Both the position numbers and the translations under genes were made by a program. Under the pieces are notes generated by a model. It ran no database searches. It was not told the origin of the DNA and was given only the letters and a program-made list of their open reading frames with translations. Positions 1 to 8,460 of a stretch of 34,190 nt of DNA are shown in pieces. How positions within the stretch are numbered: the stretch's first letter is position 1; every line of letters starts with the position of its first letter. This DNA comes from Pseudomonadota bacterium (GTDB lineage: Bacteria; Pseudomonadota; Gammaproteobacteria; Burkholderiales; Burkholderiaceae_C). The DNA lies in NCBI GenBank assembly GCA_021846965.1, contig JAJZWA010000040.1:1-34190 (forward strand). The letters run 5' to 3'.

Positions 1-8
1 ACCAGTTA

Positions 9-124
9 CGCCTGATGACCATAGCGAGGTGGAACCACTCCTTCCCATCCCGAACAGGACCGTGAAACGCCTCAGCGCCGATGATAGTGCGCATTCGCGT
101 GTGAAAGTAGGACATCGTCAGGCT
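9..124 (+). rRNA. rrf: 5S ribosomal RNA
   Basis: The 5' segment GCCTGATGACC (from about 10) pairs with the 3' segment GTCAGGC (117-123), closing helix I of 5S rRNA. The core around 45-65 (CCCATCCCGAACAGGACCG) and around 81-110 (CGATGATAGTGC, GTGAAAGTAGG) is the usual proteobacterial 5S sequence. The length of about 115 nt is normal. It is the last gene of an rRNA operon whose 16S and 23S lie upstream of the window. The exact ends are estimated to within 2-3 nt. Confidence 0.95.
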
Positions 125-150
125 CCCCTTTTTCCCCCAGGGGAAATTCA

Positions 151-179
151 AGCCCGGTTACGCGAGTAACCGGGCTTTT
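151..179 (+). terminator. rRNA operon rho-independent terminator
   Basis: An 11-bp perfect stem (151-161 with 166-176) is capped by a GCGA (GNRA) tetraloop and followed by TTTT (176-179). It lies 27 nt after the 5S 3' end. A second small inverted repeat, TTTCCCC/GGGGAAA (131-146), sits between the 5S and this terminator and may be part of the 3' processing or termination region. Confidence 0.9.
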
Positions 180-237
180 GTCTTTGGGCGCCGCCCGCGC
201 CTGGCTCGCCTGCGCCCATTGCGCGAAAATATCCCCC

Positions 238-1251
<1,014 letters not shown>

Positions 1252-1278
1252 GGCCGCCTTGCACCGCGCGGCGCGCGC

Positions 1279-1515
1279 TCAGTGATCGCCGTCGACCCGA
1301 TCCGCCTGCGCGCGGGCGCCGGGCAGTTCGTCTCGCACGTGTTCCAGCGATTCGCCGGGTTGCCAGGGCCGCCCCAGGCGCTGCTCGATGTATTCGCGGA
1401 TCAGGCGACGCACCACCTGCGAGGGGATCTGGTCCTCGCGCGCGCACAGATGCTCGAACACCTCCTTCTTGCGAGGGTCGATGAGCACGGTCAGGCGGGT
1501 GGTTCGTTGTTCCAT
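1279..1515 (-). CDS. Ribbon-helix-helix (CopG/Arc-like) transcriptional regulator
   Basis: A 78-residue protein. The N-terminal strand TTRLTVLID (residues 5-13) is followed by two helices (about 14-26 and 30-46, with QVVRRLIREYIEQRL). This is the layout of ribbon-helix-helix DNA-binding domains, which dimerise and insert a beta ribbon into the major groove. The C-terminal tail (about 50-78) is acidic and polar and shows no known domain. The gene is divergent from the hydrogenase-like operon with only 64 nt between the two starts. The spacer holds an 8-bp-arm inverted repeat, so it probably represses itself and the operon. On the minus strand TACAAT (1528-1523) lies so close to the ATG that the transcript could be nearly leaderless. 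It could instead be an antitoxin-like RHH, but no toxin gene is adjacent. Confidence 0.75.
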   Translation of the reverse strand: MEQRTTRLTVLIDPRKKEVFEHLCAREDQIPSQVVRRLIREYIEQRLGRPWQPGESLEHVRDELPGARAQADRVDGDH

Positions 1516-1538
1516 GCGCACAATTGTATTAGCATGAC

Positions 1539-1557
1539 ATGCACATTGCATGTGCAT
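1539..1557. promoter_or_regulatory. Candidate operator in the divergent RHH / hyf-like spacer
   Basis: A perfect inverted repeat, ATGCACAT-TGC-ATGTGCAT, with 8-bp arms and a 3-nt centre. A second palindrome, ACAATTGT, lies at 1520-1527. Both are in the 64-nt spacer between a small RHH regulator and a six-gene operon, the usual place for an RHH operator. The site also contains the alternative upstream ATG (1550) of the first operon gene, which argues for the downstream start at 1580. Operator function is inferred from position and symmetry only. Confidence 0.5.
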
Positions 1558-1579
1558 TGTGTATGCAGCCAACGCCACC

Positions 1580-3634
1580 ATGGGCCCTCTGAACTCCGTG
1601 CCGCTGCTGGGCCTGGCGCTCGGCCTTGCCGCGGCCTGGGTGCTGGTCGGGCTGGCCGCCCTGGTGCGGCCCCATTCCACGCACTGGGTGGCGTTGCGGG
1701 TGTTCCCGCTGGGCGCCGTGCTGTGCGCCGCCATCGCCGTGGTGGGCCTGCTGGGGGTGTTCGCGGCGCCGCAGGAACTGGCCCTGTCGCTGGGCGCCAG
1801 CGGGCTGGTGCTGCACTGGCGCCTGGATCCGCTGTCGGGATTCTTCCTGCTGCTGCTGGGGACCTCGGCCTTCGGCAGCACGGTGTTCGCCTGTGGTTAT
1901 TTCCGCAAGGGCGAGGGCGCGCCACCGGGGCAGATCGGCCTGCTGTACCACCTGTTCCTGGCCAGCATGACCCTGGTGCTGCTGGCCGCCGACGCCTTCG
2001 GATTCCTGCTGGCCTGGGAGGCCATGGCGCTGGCCTCCTACCTGTTGGTGCTCACCCGCGACGATCTGCAGGAGGTGCGTGACGCCGGCTTCCTGTATCT
2101 GCTGATGGCCCACCTGGGCGCGCTGTGCCTGGTGGCGATGTTCGCGCTGCTGGCCCAGTCTCCGGGCGCCGCGGCAGCGGCGGTGCAGCCCCAGAACTGG
2201 CTGCAGGGCCTGTCCTTCGCATCCATGCGCCAGGCCGCGCCGGCGGGCACCACCCTGGGGCTGGCCATGCTGCTGGCCGTCGTGGGCTTCGGCGCCAAGG
2301 CGGGCCTGCTGCCCCTGCATGCCTGGCTGCCCGAGGCGCATCCGGCCGCGCCTTCGCCGGTGTCCGCGCTGATGAGCGCGGTCATGCTCAAGACGGCGCT
2401 GTACGCATTGCTGCGCGTGTCGCTGGACCTGTTGCACCTGGACAGCATGGCCTGGGGCGTGGCGCTGCTCCTGCTCGGGCTGGCGGGCGCCCTCATGGGA
2501 GTGTTGCAGGCGGCGGTGCAGGAGGACATGAAACGCCTGCTGGCATGGTCCTCGGTGGAGAACATGGGACTGGCCTTCGCCGCGCTGGGCCTGGCGCTGG
2601 TGTTCCGCGCCGCGGGCATGCCGGCGCTGGCCGCGCTGGCGCTGGCCGCGATGCTGTTCCAGTTGCTGCACCACGCCATGGCCAAGAACCTGCTGTTCCT
2701 GGCCACCGGCTCGGTGATGCACGCCACCAGCCAGCGCAGCCTGGGCATGCTGGGCGGGCTGCTGCACAGCATGCCCTGGGTCGGCTGGAGCGCGCTGGTG
2801 GGCACGCTGGCGATGGCCGGCCTGCCGCTGCTGGGCGGCTTTGTCGCGGAATGGCTGCTGCTGCAGGCCTTCGTGCTGGCGCCGCACCTGCCGCAACCCC
2901 TGCTGGGCATGTTCGTCGCCCTCGGGGCGGCCATGCTGGTGCTGGTGGCCGCGCTGGCGGCATTCGTGATGGTCAAGTTCTACGGCGTGGTGTTCCTGGG
3001 CCGCCCGCGCGAGCCGGCGCTGGCCCGTTCGGGGGCGCATGACGCCGGCCCCGCGCAGCGCGCGGGACTGGTGTTCCTGGCCGTGCTGTGCGTGTTGCCA
3101 GGCCTGTTCCCCGGCGTGGTGCTGCGCCTGGTGGCGCGTGCCGAGCAGCCCCTGCTGGGTCAGGTGGTGTCCTGGGGCGGGGGGCTTTCGCGCCTGGCGC
3201 CGCTGTCCGCCCAGCGCGCGAGCTTCGATCCCCTGGCCCTGGTGGTGCTGGGTCTGGCGCTGACGGCCTGCGGCCTGGTGGCCGCGCATGCCTGGCGCGC
3301 AGCGCCGGCCCGACGCGCGCCCGCCTGGGCCTGCGGGGAGGGCCAGATCAGCGCGCGCATGCAGGACAGCGCCGAGGGTTTCGGGCAGCCGGTGCGCCGA
3401 CTGTTCGCTCCGCTGTTCGAGGTGCACAGCCAGGTCAGCGGGCCCGGCGAGCAGGCGCCGCGCTACACCGAGCAGGTGCGCGACCCGCTGCGCACGCGCC
3501 TGTACCAGCCGCTGGCCGCCGCCGTGCTGGGCCTGGCGCGGCGCGCGTCGCGCCTGCAGCAGGTGGGCATGGCCGGCTACCTGCTCTATACCTTCGGCAC
3601 GCTGCTGCTGTTGTTGTTGCTGGTGTTGCGCTGA
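1580..3634 (+). CDS. hyfB: Hydrogenase-4 subunit B / NuoL-like antiporter-type membrane subunit (Ehr-like complex)
   Basis: A 684-residue polytopic membrane protein of the NuoL/M/N-Mrp antiporter family, about the size of HyfB. It shows the family's proton-path residues: Glu in WEAMALASY (about E147), Lys in GFGAKAGLLPLHAWLPEAH (about K240), Lys in SAVMLKTALYAL (about K271), and the later EDMKRLLAWSSVENMGL helix. By family knowledge it should move protons or Na+ across the inner membrane, driven by the soluble arm of the complex. It is the first gene of a tight six-gene operon. The frame is open to an ATG at 1550, but that codon lies inside the operator-like repeat, so I chose 1580 (MGPLNSVPLL). 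Neither start has a clear Shine-Dalgarno. The extra C-terminal stretch (about residues 560-660) resembles HyfB/HycC rather than NuoL. Confidence 0.85.
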   Translation: MGPLNSVPLLGLALGLAAAWVLVGLAALVRPHSTHWVALRVFPLGAVLCAAIAVVGLLGVFAAPQELALSLGASGLVLHWRLDPLSGFFLLLLGTSAFGSTVFACGYFRKGEGAPPGQIGLLYHLFLASMTLVLLAADAFGFLLAWEAMALASYLLVLTRDDLQEVRDAGFLYLLMAHLGALCLVAMFALLAQSPGAAAAAVQPQNWLQGLSFASMRQAAPAGTTLGLAMLLAVVGFGAKAGLLPLHAWLPEAHPAAPSPVSALMSAVMLKTALYALLRVSLDLLHLDSMAWGVALLLLGLAGALMGVLQAAVQEDMKRLLAWSSVENMGLAFAALGLALVFRAAGMPALAALALAAMLFQLLHHAMAKNLLFLATGSVMHATSQRSLGMLGGLLHSMPWVGWSALVGTLAMAGLPLLGGFVAEWLLLQAFVLAPHLPQPLLGMFVALGAAMLVLVAALAAFVMVKFYGVVFLGRPREPALARSGAHDAGPAQRAGLVFLAVLCVLPGLFPGVVLRLVARAEQPLLGQVVSWGGGLSRLAPLSAQRASFDPLALVVLGLALTACGLVAAHAWRAAPARRAPAWACGEGQISARMQDSAEGFGQPVRRLFAPLFEVHSQVSGPGEQAPRYTEQVRDPLRTRLYQPLAAAVLGLARRASRLQQVGMAGYLLYTFGTLLLLLLLVLR

Positions 3635-3650
3635 CCTGGAGCCCGCCGCG

Positions 3651-4613
3651 ATGCATGTCCTGGATTTCGCCGTCGAAGCCGCCACGCAGGTGCTCAGCGT
3701 GGCCGCGGCGCTGGCGCTGGCGCCCCTGCTCCTGGGCTGGGTGGCGCAGTGCAGGGCCTGGCTGTCCAATCGCCACGCGCCGCCGCTGACCCAGCCCTAC
3801 TGGCGCCTGCGCAAGCTGTGGCGCCGCCAGCCGGTGCTTCCCGAGGGCTCCAGCCCCCTGTTCCGGGCCGCGCCCTATGTGGTACTGGGCTGCATGAGCG
3901 CGGCCGCCGCCATCATTCCCTCGCTGGGCGCCGGCCTGCCGCTGGCCTCGGTGGCCGACGCGATCGCCCTGGTCGGCCTGTTCGCGCTGGCGCGGGTGTT
4001 CCAGGCCCTGGCCGCGATGGACACCGGCACCGCCTTCGCCAGCCTGGGTGCGCGGCGCGAGATGATGCTGGGATTCCTGGCCGAGCCGGCCTTGCTGATG
4101 GTGCTGTTCACCTCCGCGCAGTTCGCCGGCAGCACCCAGCTTCCGGCGCTGGCCCGGGCCCTGCACGATCACGGCCCGAGCATTCACCCCGGGCTGGCCT
4201 TCGGCGCCGTCGCCTTCGTCATGGTGCTGCTGGCCGAGAACGCGCGCCTGCCGGTGGACAATCCGAGCACCCACCTGGAGCTGACCATGATCCACGAGGC
4301 CATGGTGCTCGAGTATTCGGGCCGGCACCTGGCGCTGATCGAATGGGCGCAGGCGCTCAAGCTCTACAACTACATGTGCATGGGCTTCGCGATGTTCGCG
4401 CCCTGGGGCATGGCCATGCCGGGACAGGGGGCCGCCTGGTTGCTGCCGGCCTTGCCCGCGCTGCTGGCCAAGCTGGCCCTGGGCGGGGCGGGGGTGGCGC
4501 TGATCGAGACCAGCAGTGCCAAGCTGCGCGTGTTCCGCGCCCCCGAGTTCCTGGCCACGGCCTTCCTGCTCGCCGTGCTCGGCCTGTGGGTGGGCCTGAT
4601 GCTGGAGCCCTGA
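3651..4613 (+). CDS. hyfC: NuoH/HyfC-like membrane subunit (Ehr-like complex)
   Basis: A 320-residue integral membrane protein of the complex I subunit 1 family (NuoH, HyfC, HycD), which anchors the soluble redox arm to the membrane arm. The recognisable blocks are the TQPYWRLRKLWRR loop after the first helix, and AENARLPVDNPSTHLELTM...HEAMVLEYSG, the acidic loop near the quinone/proton entry in this family. The ATG at 3651 follows GGAG about 10 nt upstream and lies 16 nt after the hyfB stop. The length is close to that of HyfC and HycD. The family assignment is firm. The subfamily name is by neighbourhood, since all six genes follow a hydrogenase-4 order. Confidence 0.85.
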   Translation: MHVLDFAVEAATQVLSVAAALALAPLLLGWVAQCRAWLSNRHAPPLTQPYWRLRKLWRRQPVLPEGSSPLFRAAPYVVLGCMSAAAAIIPSLGAGLPLASVADAIALVGLFALARVFQALAAMDTGTAFASLGARREMMLGFLAEPALLMVLFTSAQFAGSTQLPALARALHDHGPSIHPGLAFGAVAFVMVLLAENARLPVDNPSTHLELTMIHEAMVLEYSGRHLALIEWAQALKLYNYMCMGFAMFAPWGMAMPGQGAAWLLPALPALLAKLALGGAGVALIETSSAKLRVFRAPEFLATAFLLAVLGLWVGLMLEP

Positions 4614-4616
4614 GTC

Positions 4617-5384
4617 ATGCAGCCCATGGCCCCGATCCTCGCCCTGACGCGACTGCCCGCGGCCCTGCAGGGCATTCACCTGTTCGCCGCGCTGTTGCTG
4701 CTCTTGTCCTTCGCCATGTTGTCGCAGCGTCGCGTGATGGGGCTGATCTGGCTGTTCGCCTGGCAGGGGGCGCTGCTCGCCGGAAGTTCCGTGCTGGTGG
4801 CCTGGAGCACCGGGCAGTCGGAGCTGTACGGCTCGGCGCTGCTGGCCCTGGTGCTCAAGGTGCTGGTGCTGCCCTGGGTGCTGCTGCGCCTGACGCGGCG
4901 CCTGCACGCGCAATGGGACATCGAGCCCCTGCTGAACATCCCGGGCATGCAGCTCATCGGCATGGCGCTGGTGCTGTTCGCCTTCGCGCTGGCGCAGCCG
5001 CTGGAGTCCCTGGCCCACGGCGCCACGCGCGGCCTGCTGGGCATCGCGATGGCGGTGGTGTTCCTGGCCCTGCTCATGATGATCAGCCGGCGCAACGCCA
5101 TCGCGCAGGTGCTGGGTTTCCTGTCGCTGGAGAACGGCCTGCTGTTCGCCGCCACCGCGGCCACGCGCGGCATGCCCATGGTGGTGGAACTGGGCATCGG
5201 CCTGGACCTGCTGGTGGGCGTGTTCATCCTGGGGGTGTTCGTGCTGCGTATCCGCGAGCAGTTCGACAGCCTGGAATTGCCGCAGGAATCCCCGGCGGAG
5301 CTGGCGACCCGCCTGCCGGCAGCCTGGCCCCAGGCACTGCCGGAGCCTGCTGAAGCCGGCCCGCGCGAGGAGCCCGGAGCATGA
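4617..5384 (+). CDS. hyfE: HyfE-like (NuoK-related) membrane subunit
   Basis: A 255-residue protein with about six or seven hydrophobic helices. HyfE is a larger relative of the NuoK/MnhC small antiporter-associated subunit. The helix with LMMISRRNAIAQVLGFLSLENGLLF matches the conserved HyfE/NuoK block, including the buried Glu in LSLENG. A polar Pro/Glu-rich tail from about residue 215 is longer than expected for the family. It starts 3 nt after the hyfC stop and overlaps the next gene by ATGA, so translation is coupled. It is assigned by motif, size and position between hyfC-like and hyfF-like genes. Confidence 0.8.
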   Translation: MQPMAPILALTRLPAALQGIHLFAALLLLLSFAMLSQRRVMGLIWLFAWQGALLAGSSVLVAWSTGQSELYGSALLALVLKVLVLPWVLLRLTRRLHAQWDIEPLLNIPGMQLIGMALVLFAFALAQPLESLAHGATRGLLGIAMAVVFLALLMMISRRNAIAQVLGFLSLENGLLFAATAATRGMPMVVELGIGLDLLVGVFILGVFVLRIREQFDSLELPQESPAELATRLPAAWPQALPEPAEAGPREEPGA

Positions 5385-6874
5385 CCGGATCCTCCTGGTT
5401 CGCCTGGCTGCCGGTGGCGGTGCTGGCGCTGCCCCTGGCCGGCGCGGCCACGCTGGGCTGGCTGGGCCTGCGCCGCGGCGCCGATTACCTGAACCTGGCC
5501 TTCAGCGTGCTGGGCTTCGCGCTGGCCTGCCTGCTGGCCCTGGCGGTCGCGCTGGGCGGGCCGCTGCTGGCGCTGGGCCAGCAGTTGTACGCGGATGCGC
5601 TGAATACCTATCTGGTGCTGCTGACCACCTTCGTGGCGGCCGGCACCGCGGCCTTCTCGGTGCCCTACATGCGCGTGGAGCAGGCCGCCGGGCGCCTGGG
5701 CGGACAACGCCTGCGCCTGTACCACGGCATGTTCCAGCTGTTCGTGTTCACCATGCTGCTGGCGTTGTTGAGCAACAACCTGGGGCTGCTGTGGGTGGCG
5801 ATGGAGGCGGCCACGCTGGCCACCGTGCTGCTGGTGTCGCTGTACCGCAGCCCCGCCGGGCTGCAGGCGGCGTGGAAGTACTTCATCCTGTGCGGCGTGG
5901 GGCTGGCCCTGGCGCTGTTCGGCACCGTGCTGGTGTATGCGGCGGCCGAGCGCGTGCTGGGCGGGCAGGGCGCGCAGGCGCTGCTGTGGACGCGGCTGGC
6001 CGCGGCGCGCGGCGCGCTGGCGCCGGCGGCGATGAGCGTGGCATTCGTGTTCGTGCTCGTGGGCTACGGCACCAAGGTGGGGCTGGTGCCCCTGCACAGC
6101 TGGCTGCCCGACGCCCATGCCGAGGGGCCGACCCCGGTGTCGGCCGTGCTGTCCGGGCTGCTGCTCAACGTGGCCCTGTATGCGGTGCTGCGCATGCGCG
6201 TGCTGGTCGACGGCAGCGTGCACGCGGCCTGGCCGGGCTTGCTGCTGCAGGGCTTCGGCGTGCTCTCGGTGCTGACGGCCTCGCTGCTGCTGTGGCGTCA
6301 GAAGGACGCCAAGCGCTTGTTCGCCTGGTCCTCCATCGAGCACATGGGCCTGGCCAGCTTCGGCTTCGGCCTGGGCACGCCGCTGGCGAGTTTCGCGGCC
6401 CTGCTGCACCTGAGCGTGCATGCGCTGACCAAGAGCGCGATCTTTTTCAGCGTGGGGCATGCCTCGCAGAAAGCCGGCTCGCCGCGACTGGAAGACATCC
6501 ACGGCCTGCGCGCCCGCTCGCCCGCGCTGGGCTGGTTGTTGCTGCTGGGGGCGCTGGCCATCGTCGGATTGCCGCCCTTCGGGGTGTTCACCAGCGAGTT
6601 CCTGATCCTGGGCAGCGCCTTGCAGTCGGCGCCGTGGAGCGTGGCGCCCCTGCTGCTGGGCCTGCTGGTGGCGCTGGCCGCGGTGTTGTGGCGTGTGCAG
6701 GCCATGGTGTTCGGGCGCCAGCACGAGCCCGGCCTGCGCAGTCTGCCGCAGCGCCCCTGGCTGGCTCCGGCCTGGCTGCATCTGGGCCTGGTGCTGTTGC
6801 TGGGGCTGTGGATCCCGGGGCTGCTGGCGCAGGCCTGGCGCGCCGCCGCCCTGGTGCTGGGGAGCCCGACATGA
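5381..6874 (+). CDS. hyfF: HyfF-like (NuoN/M-type) antiporter membrane subunit
   Basis: A 497-residue polytopic protein and the second antiporter-family subunit of the operon. Its family residues are Glu in VAMEAATL (about E142), Lys in GYGTKVGLVPLHSWLPDAH (about K232), and the helix QKDAKRLFAWSSIEHMGL. At the helix where HyfB has MLKTALYAL this protein has LLLNVALYAV, so the second lysine is Asn. The two antiporter subunits are therefore not equivalent. It is expected to form part of the ion-translocating membrane arm. It starts inside the hyfE stop (ATGA) and ends inside the hyfG start (ATGA). Confidence 0.85.
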   Translation: MTGSSWFAWLPVAVLALPLAGAATLGWLGLRRGADYLNLAFSVLGFALACLLALAVALGGPLLALGQQLYADALNTYLVLLTTFVAAGTAAFSVPYMRVEQAAGRLGGQRLRLYHGMFQLFVFTMLLALLSNNLGLLWVAMEAATLATVLLVSLYRSPAGLQAAWKYFILCGVGLALALFGTVLVYAAAERVLGGQGAQALLWTRLAAARGALAPAAMSVAFVFVLVGYGTKVGLVPLHSWLPDAHAEGPTPVSAVLSGLLLNVALYAVLRMRVLVDGSVHAAWPGLLLQGFGVLSVLTASLLLWRQKDAKRLFAWSSIEHMGLASFGFGLGTPLASFAALLHLSVHALTKSAIFFSVGHASQKAGSPRLEDIHGLRARSPALGWLLLLGALAIVGLPPFGVFTSEFLILGSALQSAPWSVAPLLLGLLVALAAVLWRVQAMVFGRQHEPGLRSLPQRPWLAPAWLHLGLVLLLGLWIPGLLAQAWRAAALVLGSPT

Positions 6875-8433
6875 GCCGGGACGCGCAGGCGTGGCAGGCC
6901 CGCACCTGGGAGCATCTGGGCCTGGAGCTCGAGGCCGTGGAGGTGGATGCGCTGCAATGGGCCGAGCTGGCCCGACGCATGCACGATCGCGGCGCGCGAC
7001 TGCTCAGCCTGTGGGGCGAGCAGGCGGAGCCGCTGCCCGCCGAGGGGCCTGCGGCGGGGAGCTTCGCGGTGCTCGCGCTGTGGCTGCACGAGCAGGGCCT
7101 GCAACTGGCCAGCCTGCGGCTTCCACCCAGTCTGCTCTACCCGGGCCTGCACGAGACCTTCCCGGTGGCGGCGCGTCTGCAACGTGCCTTGCGCGATCTG
7201 CTCGGACCGCAGGCACAGGGCATGGACGCGCGCCCCTGGCTGCGACACGGCGCCTGGCCGGCCGACTGGCACCCGCTGCGTGCCGACGCGGGCGAGCGCC
7301 CGCCGGCGCCGCCGCCCGAGGCTTATGCCTACGTGCCGGTGCAGGGGCGGGGGGTGCACGAGATCGGCGTGGGGCCGGTGCACGCCGGCATCATCGAGCC
7401 GGGGCAGTTCCGCTTCTCGGTGCTGGGCGAGCAGGTGCTGCGCCTGGAGCAGCGCCTGGGCTGGACCCACAAGGGCGTGGCGCGCCTGCTGCGCGGGCGC
7501 GACGCCGAGGGCACCGTGCGCCTGGGCGCGCGGCTCAGCGGCGACAGCACGGTGGCGGGGGCCTGGGCCACCTGCATGGCGCTGGAAGCCTGCGCCGGGG
7601 TGGAGATCCCGCGCCGGGCGCTGTGGCTGCGCGCGCTGCTGCTCGAGCGCGAGCGCATCGCCAATCACCTGGGCGACATCGGTGCCATCGCGGGCGATAC
7701 CGGGCTGGCCTTCGGCCTGTCGCAATTCTCCATGCTCAAGGAGCAGGTGCTGCGCGCGAACCTGCGGGCCTTCGGCGCGCGCTGGCCGATGGACGCCTTG
7801 CGCCCGGGGGGCGTGAGCTGCGAGCCCGACGAGCAGGCGCTGCGCGAACTCGACGAACAATGCCTGAGCCTGCGCGCCGACGCGCAGGTGCTGCTGGCGG
7901 CCTTCGAGCAGCACGCGGGCCTGCAGGACCGGCTGCGCGGCACCGGGCGCGTGGAGCCCGAACTGGCGCGCAGTCTGGGCATGCTGGGGCTGGCCGGGCG
8001 CGCCAGCGGCCAGGCGCTGGACCTGCGCGCCCGCATGGCGCCGTACGAGCGCCTGGAACTGCGCATTCCCGTGCACGCGGGCGGCGACGTGGCGGCGCGC
8101 GTGGCCCAGCGTTTCGATGAACTGTTCGAGTCCCTGCGCCTGTGTCGCGAATGGTTGCGCACGCTGCCCGAGGGCACCCTGCGCGCGGCCTGGCCGCAGC
8201 CGGCGGCGGCGCATGCCGGCGGGTGGGGGCTGGGCCTGGTCGAGGGTTGGCGAGGCCCGGTGCTGGTGGCGCTGCGCATGGGGCCGGACGGGCGGGTGCG
8301 GCAGGCGCATGCGCACGACCCTTCGTGGCAGAACTGGCCGGCGGTGGAGTGGGCCGCGGCCCGCGACATCGTCGCGGATTTCCCCTTGATCAACAAGTCC
8401 TTCAACCTGTCCTACTCGGGACACGACGGTTGA
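6871..8433 (+). CDS. hyfG: HyfG/HycE-like large subunit lacking the NiFe ligands (Ehr-like complex)
   Basis: A 520-residue protein related to the catalytic large subunit of group 4 hydrogenases and to NuoCD. Residues 1-120 form a NuoC-like domain. The NuoD-like domain begins near GVGPVHAGIIEPGQFRF (166-182), followed by RLGWTHKG (195-202). Hydrogenases carry CxxC at two places: RxCGxC after the HKG block, and DPCxxC at the C terminus. Here the first region reads RLGARLSGDSTVAGAWA (217-233) and the second reads LINKSFNLSYSG (506-517). No cysteine is present at either, so the protein cannot hold a standard NiFe centre and should not be a hydrogenase. IPRRALWLRALLLERERIANHLGDIGAI is otherwise family-like. 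Its true substrate is unknown. It overlaps hyfF by ATGA and ends 27 nt before the small subunit. Confidence 0.85.
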   Translation: MSRDAQAWQARTWEHLGLELEAVEVDALQWAELARRMHDRGARLLSLWGEQAEPLPAEGPAAGSFAVLALWLHEQGLQLASLRLPPSLLYPGLHETFPVAARLQRALRDLLGPQAQGMDARPWLRHGAWPADWHPLRADAGERPPAPPPEAYAYVPVQGRGVHEIGVGPVHAGIIEPGQFRFSVLGEQVLRLEQRLGWTHKGVARLLRGRDAEGTVRLGARLSGDSTVAGAWATCMALEACAGVEIPRRALWLRALLLERERIANHLGDIGAIAGDTGLAFGLSQFSMLKEQVLRANLRAFGARWPMDALRPGGVSCEPDEQALRELDEQCLSLRADAQVLLAAFEQHAGLQDRLRGTGRVEPELARSLGMLGLAGRASGQALDLRARMAPYERLELRIPVHAGGDVAARVAQRFDELFESLRLCREWLRTLPEGTLRAAWPQPAAAHAGGWGLGLVEGWRGPVLVALRMGPDGRVRQAHAHDPSWQNWPAVEWAAARDIVADFPLINKSFNLSYSGHDG

Positions 8434-8460
8434 GGCCAGCCCCAGCCGGGAGAGCGCAGC

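Noticed and set aside
178..237. TTG at 178 as the dusA start
   Set aside because: It overlaps the T run of the rRNA terminator, and the added 20 residues are not part of Dus proteins.
1279..1515. Antitoxin of a toxin-antitoxin pair
   Set aside because: There is no small toxin gene on either side. The divergent operon suggests a regulator instead.
1550..1579. ATG at 1550 as the hyfB-like start
   Set aside because: It lies inside the operator-like palindrome and adds a short segment (MCIVYAANAT) unlike the family N terminus. It is still possible.
1580..3634. DabB subunit of a DabAB inorganic-carbon transporter
   Set aside because: The membrane protein is HyfB-like and lies with five other complex subunits. 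No DabA-like (DUF2309) gene is adjacent.
1529..3769. Long antisense open frame (about 746 codons, Gln/His-rich) opposite hyfB
   Set aside because: It mirrors hyfB in a GC-rich genome, has low-complexity Gln/His/Arg composition and shows no family motif.
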